The notes beneath the pieces were generated by a model, which saw only the letters and a program-made list of their open reading frames with translations, was not told where the DNA came from and made no database searches. Source: Parabacteroides gordonii MS-1 = DSM 23371 (GTDB lineage Bacteria; Bacteroidota; Bacteroidia; Bacteroidales; Tannerellaceae). From it: 64,000 bases of DNA. Position numbers and translations under genes: made by a program. Positions 61,673 through 64,000 of the stretch are shown one piece after another; positions within the stretch are counted from its first letter, which is position 1, and each line of letters starts with the position of its first letter. The stretch lies in assembly GCF_000969825.1 (NCBI RefSeq), contig NZ_KQ033919.1, positions 4,366,762-4,430,761 of the forward strand. The letters are read 5' to 3'.

Positions 61673-62947
61673 ATGTTGACGCTTAAAATGATTACGGAAG
61701 AAACAGATCGCGTAATTCGTGGTCTGGAGAAGAAACACTTTAAAGATGCGAAGGAAACCATCGCTAAAGTGATTGAACTGAACGATAAAAGACGTAGTAC
61801 ACAGAATCAATTAGATAATAACCTGGCAGAGGTGAACTCGCTGTCGAAAGCTATCGGTGGCCTGATGAAAGAGGGCAAGAAAGAAGAAGCTGAGGCTGCT
61901 AAAAAGCGTGTTGCCGATATCAAGGAAATCAGCAAGGGGATCCAGGCTGAAATGGATCAGGCTTCGGAAGAAATGCAGAATCTGCTTTATACGATTCCGA
62001 ATATCCCTTACGATGAAGTGCCGGAAGGTGTGGGTGCAGAAGATAATGTGGTGGAGAAAATGGGCGGTATGGAAACAGAACTGCCGAAAGATGCGTTGCC
62101 CCATTGGGAATTGACAAAGAAATATGACCTGATAGACTTTGACCTGGGTGTGAAGATCACAGGAGCAGGCTTCCCGGTTTATAAAGGACAAGGTGCCCGG
62201 TTGCAACGTGCCCTGATCAACTTCTTCCTGGATGAAGCACGTAAATCCGGATATATGGAGATTATGCCGCCGACAGTGGTAAACGCTGCTTCCGGTTTTG
62301 GTACAGGTCAGCTTCCCGATAAGGAAGGACAGATGTATCATTGCGAAGTGGATGATCTTTACCTGATACCGACAGCAGAAGTGCCGGTAACCAATATTTA
62401 CCGCGATGTGATCCTGGATGATAAACAATTGCCGATAAAGAATTGTGCTTATACACAATGTTTCCGTCGTGAAGCCGGTTCTTACGGTAAGGACGTACGC
62501 GGTTTGAACCGTCTGCATGAGTTCTCAAAGGTGGAACTGGTGCGTATCGATAAACCGGAACATTCAAAACAGTCTCACCAGGAGATGTTGGATCACGTGG
62601 AAGGTTTGCTTCAGAAGCTTGAACTTCCGTATCGTATCCTTCGCCTGTGTGGTGGCGATATGAGCTTTACTGCTGCTCTTTGCTTTGACTTCGAAGTGTA
62701 TTCTGAAGCACAGCAGCGTTGGTTAGAGGTTAGCTCTGTTTCTAACTTCGATACTTATCAGGCAAACCGTTTGAAATGTCGCTACCGCGATGAGAACAAG
62801 AAGCCTCAGCTGTGTCATACGCTGAACGGTAGTGCGCTGGCGTTACCTCGTATTGTCGCTGCATTGCTCGAAAATAACCAGACTCCCGAAGGTATCCGCA
62901 TTCCGAAAGCGTTGATCCCTTATACTGGTTTCGATATGATTAAATAA
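61673..62947 (+). CDS. serS: Seryl-tRNA synthetase
   Basis: 424 residues from MLTLKMITEE. N-terminal coiled-coil arm (about 25-105) binds the long variable arm of tRNA-Ser/Sec. Class II core includes GTGQLPDKEGQMYHCEVDDL, FRREAGSYGKDVRGLNRLHEF (motif 2) and NGSALALPRIVAALLENNQT (motif 3). The frame is open 23 codons upstream, but that crosses the promoter. Confidence 0.97.
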   Translation: MLTLKMITEETDRVIRGLEKKHFKDAKETIAKVIELNDKRRSTQNQLDNNLAEVNSLSKAIGGLMKEGKKEEAEAAKKRVADIKEISKGIQAEMDQASEEMQNLLYTIPNIPYDEVPEGVGAEDNVVEKMGGMETELPKDALPHWELTKKYDLIDFDLGVKITGAGFPVYKGQGARLQRALINFFLDEARKSGYMEIMPPTVVNAASGFGTGQLPDKEGQMYHCEVDDLYLIPTAEVPVTNIYRDVILDDKQLPIKNCAYTQCFRREAGSYGKDVRGLNRLHEFSKVELVRIDKPEHSKQSHQEMLDHVEGLLQKLELPYRILRLCGGDMSFTAALCFDFEVYSEAQQRWLEVSSVSNFDTYQANRLKCRYRDENKKPQLCHTLNGSALALPRIVAALLENNQTPEGIRIPKALIPYTGFDMIK

Positions 62948-62963
62948 GCATATTACCTTATAT

Positions 62964-63008
62964 AAAAAAGGATGCATCCTCTTGCCGAGAAGGATGCATC
63001 CTTTTTTT
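62964..63008. terminator. serS terminator (bidirectional)
   Basis: A 16-bp stem (62964-62979 with 62992-63007) and T7 run; the GGATGCATCC core is itself palindromic. Separates serS from the convergent sulfur-protein gene. Confidence 0.9.
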
Positions 63009-63024
63009 GTATAGCCCTTATCCT

Positions 63025-64000
63025 TTAGATGAACAGATTGACATTGGCATCTTCTGCGCGTTCAAGATAGGTGGCGACGCCTCCCAGCGTGACGTTTTCC
63101 ATCAGCTCCTCTTGTTTTACGCCCATCACATCCATACTCATGGTGCAGGCAATCATTTCGACACCGTTCTCGGCTGCCTGGGCGATAAGGCTTTCCAGGC
63201 TGTCGATATGTTTCTTCTTCATGATCAGGCGCATCATCCAGCTTCCGGCACCACCCATATTCATTTTCGACAGCTTCAGTTTGCCGCTATGTGCGGGGAG
63301 CATCCAACCGAACATTTTTCCGAAGATATCTTTGGAAACAGCCGGTTTCTGCCGTTTCTTGATTACGTTCAGTCCCCAGAAGGTAAAGAACATAGTCACT
63401 TTCTTGCCGGTTGAGGCGGCTCCGTTGGCAATGACGAAGGAAGCTAGGGCTTTATCCAGGTCGTCGCTGAATACGATCAGTGTTTTGTTGTCGCCACCAT
63501 TCACCATTTTGCAGGCACTTTTGGGTTCACCTTTTTCGATTGTGGCGTGGATGACTCCTAATTTGTTTTCAACTCCTACCAGTTGTGCCCCGGTCATGTT
63601 GCACCAAGCGGCAACATCTTTACCGAATCCCTGATCGGTTGCGGTTATCAGCAGGCGGTCGCCTGTATTTATTTCGGCATAATGCTTTTTCAGTTGCATG
63701 ACCGGGCCCGGACATTGCAGTCCGCAGGCATCGATCCGGATGGTTTGCCGGGTGGAAGAGTGGGGCGCAACGGTAGCAACCGGTTTTTCCGTTTCTGTCG
63801 TTTTGGGGTTGCTTTCTACTTGATCCAAAGTCGGTTTAGCCGTAGCTATGCTCCACGTTTTATAACCACCTGATAGATTCCTGACATCTTTATAACCATG
63901 CTGAACCAGTATGCGGTAAGCCAGGTATCCGCGTAGTCCGACAGCACAGGTTACCACGATCGGCCTGTTTTTAGGTAACTCCGACAAACGGCTCCGAAGT
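63025..64000 (-). CDS. Rhodanese-TusA-DsrE multidomain protein, C-terminal part
   Basis: At least 325 residues, open to the right window edge, so the N-terminus is missing (related proteins often begin with an FAD/CoA-disulfide-reductase-like domain). Visible order: rhodanese end with active-site Cys (VVTCAVGLRGYLAYRILVQH), a linker, a TusA domain (DACGLQCPGPVMQLKK, Cys-Pro motif), and a DsrE-like domain (TMFFTFWGLNVIKK to ACTMSMDVMGVKQEEL). Such chains relay sulfane sulfur in one polypeptide. Confidence 0.88.
   Translation of the reverse strand, partial: LRSRLSELPKNRPIVVTCAVGLRGYLAYRILVQHGYKDVRNLSGGYKTWSIATAKPTLDQVESNPKTTETEKPVATVAPHSSTRQTIRIDACGLQCPGPVMQLKKHYAEINTGDRLLITATDQGFGKDVAAWCNMTGAQLVGVENKLGVIHATIEKGEPKSACKMVNGGDNKTLIVFSDDLDKALASFVIANGAASTGKKVTMFFTFWGLNVIKKRQKPAVSKDIFGKMFGWMLPAHSGKLKLSKMNMGGAGSWMMRLIMKKKHIDSLESLIAQAAENGVEMIACTMSMDVMGVKQEELMENVTLGGVATYLERAEDANVNLFI

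Noticed and set aside
1-64000. tRNA, rRNA, IS elements or prophage boundaries
   Set aside because: No cloverleaf-like segments, rRNA-like sequence, transposase genes, or paired attachment repeats were recognised on reading intergenic regions.

Overview
The window looks like chromosome from a Bacteroidales bacterium, most likely Parabacteroides or a close relative (genus is inference). Seen directly: most transcription units have the Bacteroidota -7 promoter box TAnnTTTG instead of an E. coli-type -10, ribosome-binding sites are weak, and the genes include fimbrillin-family lipoproteins, BACON domains, a carboxypeptidase-regulatory-like TonB receptor, and a mce/mmd succinate-to-propionate cluster. 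I saw no rRNA, tRNA, CRISPR array, or IS element.

Layout. 0-13 kb: the N-terminus of a tyrosine recombinase cut by the window edge, then housekeeping genes (sugar isomerase/epimerase, HAD phosphatase, pgi-gpsA, lysS, yicC-gmk-small membrane protein-nadD, tsaB) and a three-gene zinc-ribbon/membrane/SPFH operon resembling the B. subtilis YdjGHI membrane-stress module. 13.2-16.1 kb: an HU-like protein and a VirE/primase-like ATPase behind a repeat-rich leader. 16.2-26.7 kb: an envelope gene cluster (two transglutaminase-like paralogues, LPP20-like and DUF5683-like proteins, a BACON/LamG lipoprotein, a small beta-barrel) with a sigma/anti-sigma pair and two Crp/Fnr-like regulators. Five promoters here share four copies of one Crp/Fnr-type palindrome at a fixed 19-20 nt from the -7 box. 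27-31.5 kb: sodium-pumping methylmalonyl-CoA decarboxylase and epimerase. 31.7-37.4 kb: TonB receptor, nitroreductase-DUF2520-kdsC-maf operon, rplU-rpmA. 37.5-43.4 kb: NtrY/NtrC-like two-component system divergent from an ABC efflux operon that has a sigma-54-like promoter and two TGTC-N8-GACA sites. 43.4-45.2 kb: small accessory genes, one ending in a scar of an FtsX permease.

45.3-57.7 kb is a surface-fimbria locus: a tyrosine recombinase, a 375-bp segment bounded by 19-bp inverted repeats whose only good promoter points away from the operon, then a DUF3575 protein, five fimbrillin-like lipoproteins, and a 1008-residue BACON-repeat lipoprotein ending in a DUF1566/C-type-lectin-like domain of the kind diversified by DGRs. 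This reads as a phase-variable pilus captured in the OFF orientation; the adjacent recombinase has Cys where the first catalytic Arg is expected. 57.4-64 kb: HU-like genes (one broken by an exact 71-bp tandem duplication), a holin-like protein with an M15 peptidase, DUF1848, NlpC/P60 lipoprotein, serS, and the C-terminal part of a rhodanese-TusA-DsrE protein running off the right edge.

The two most interesting systems are the Crp/Fnr-palindrome envelope regulon (17.2-25 kb) and the invertible-promoter pilus with a candidate hypervariable tip (45.3-57.4 kb). All family assignments are from reading the sequence; no database search was run.
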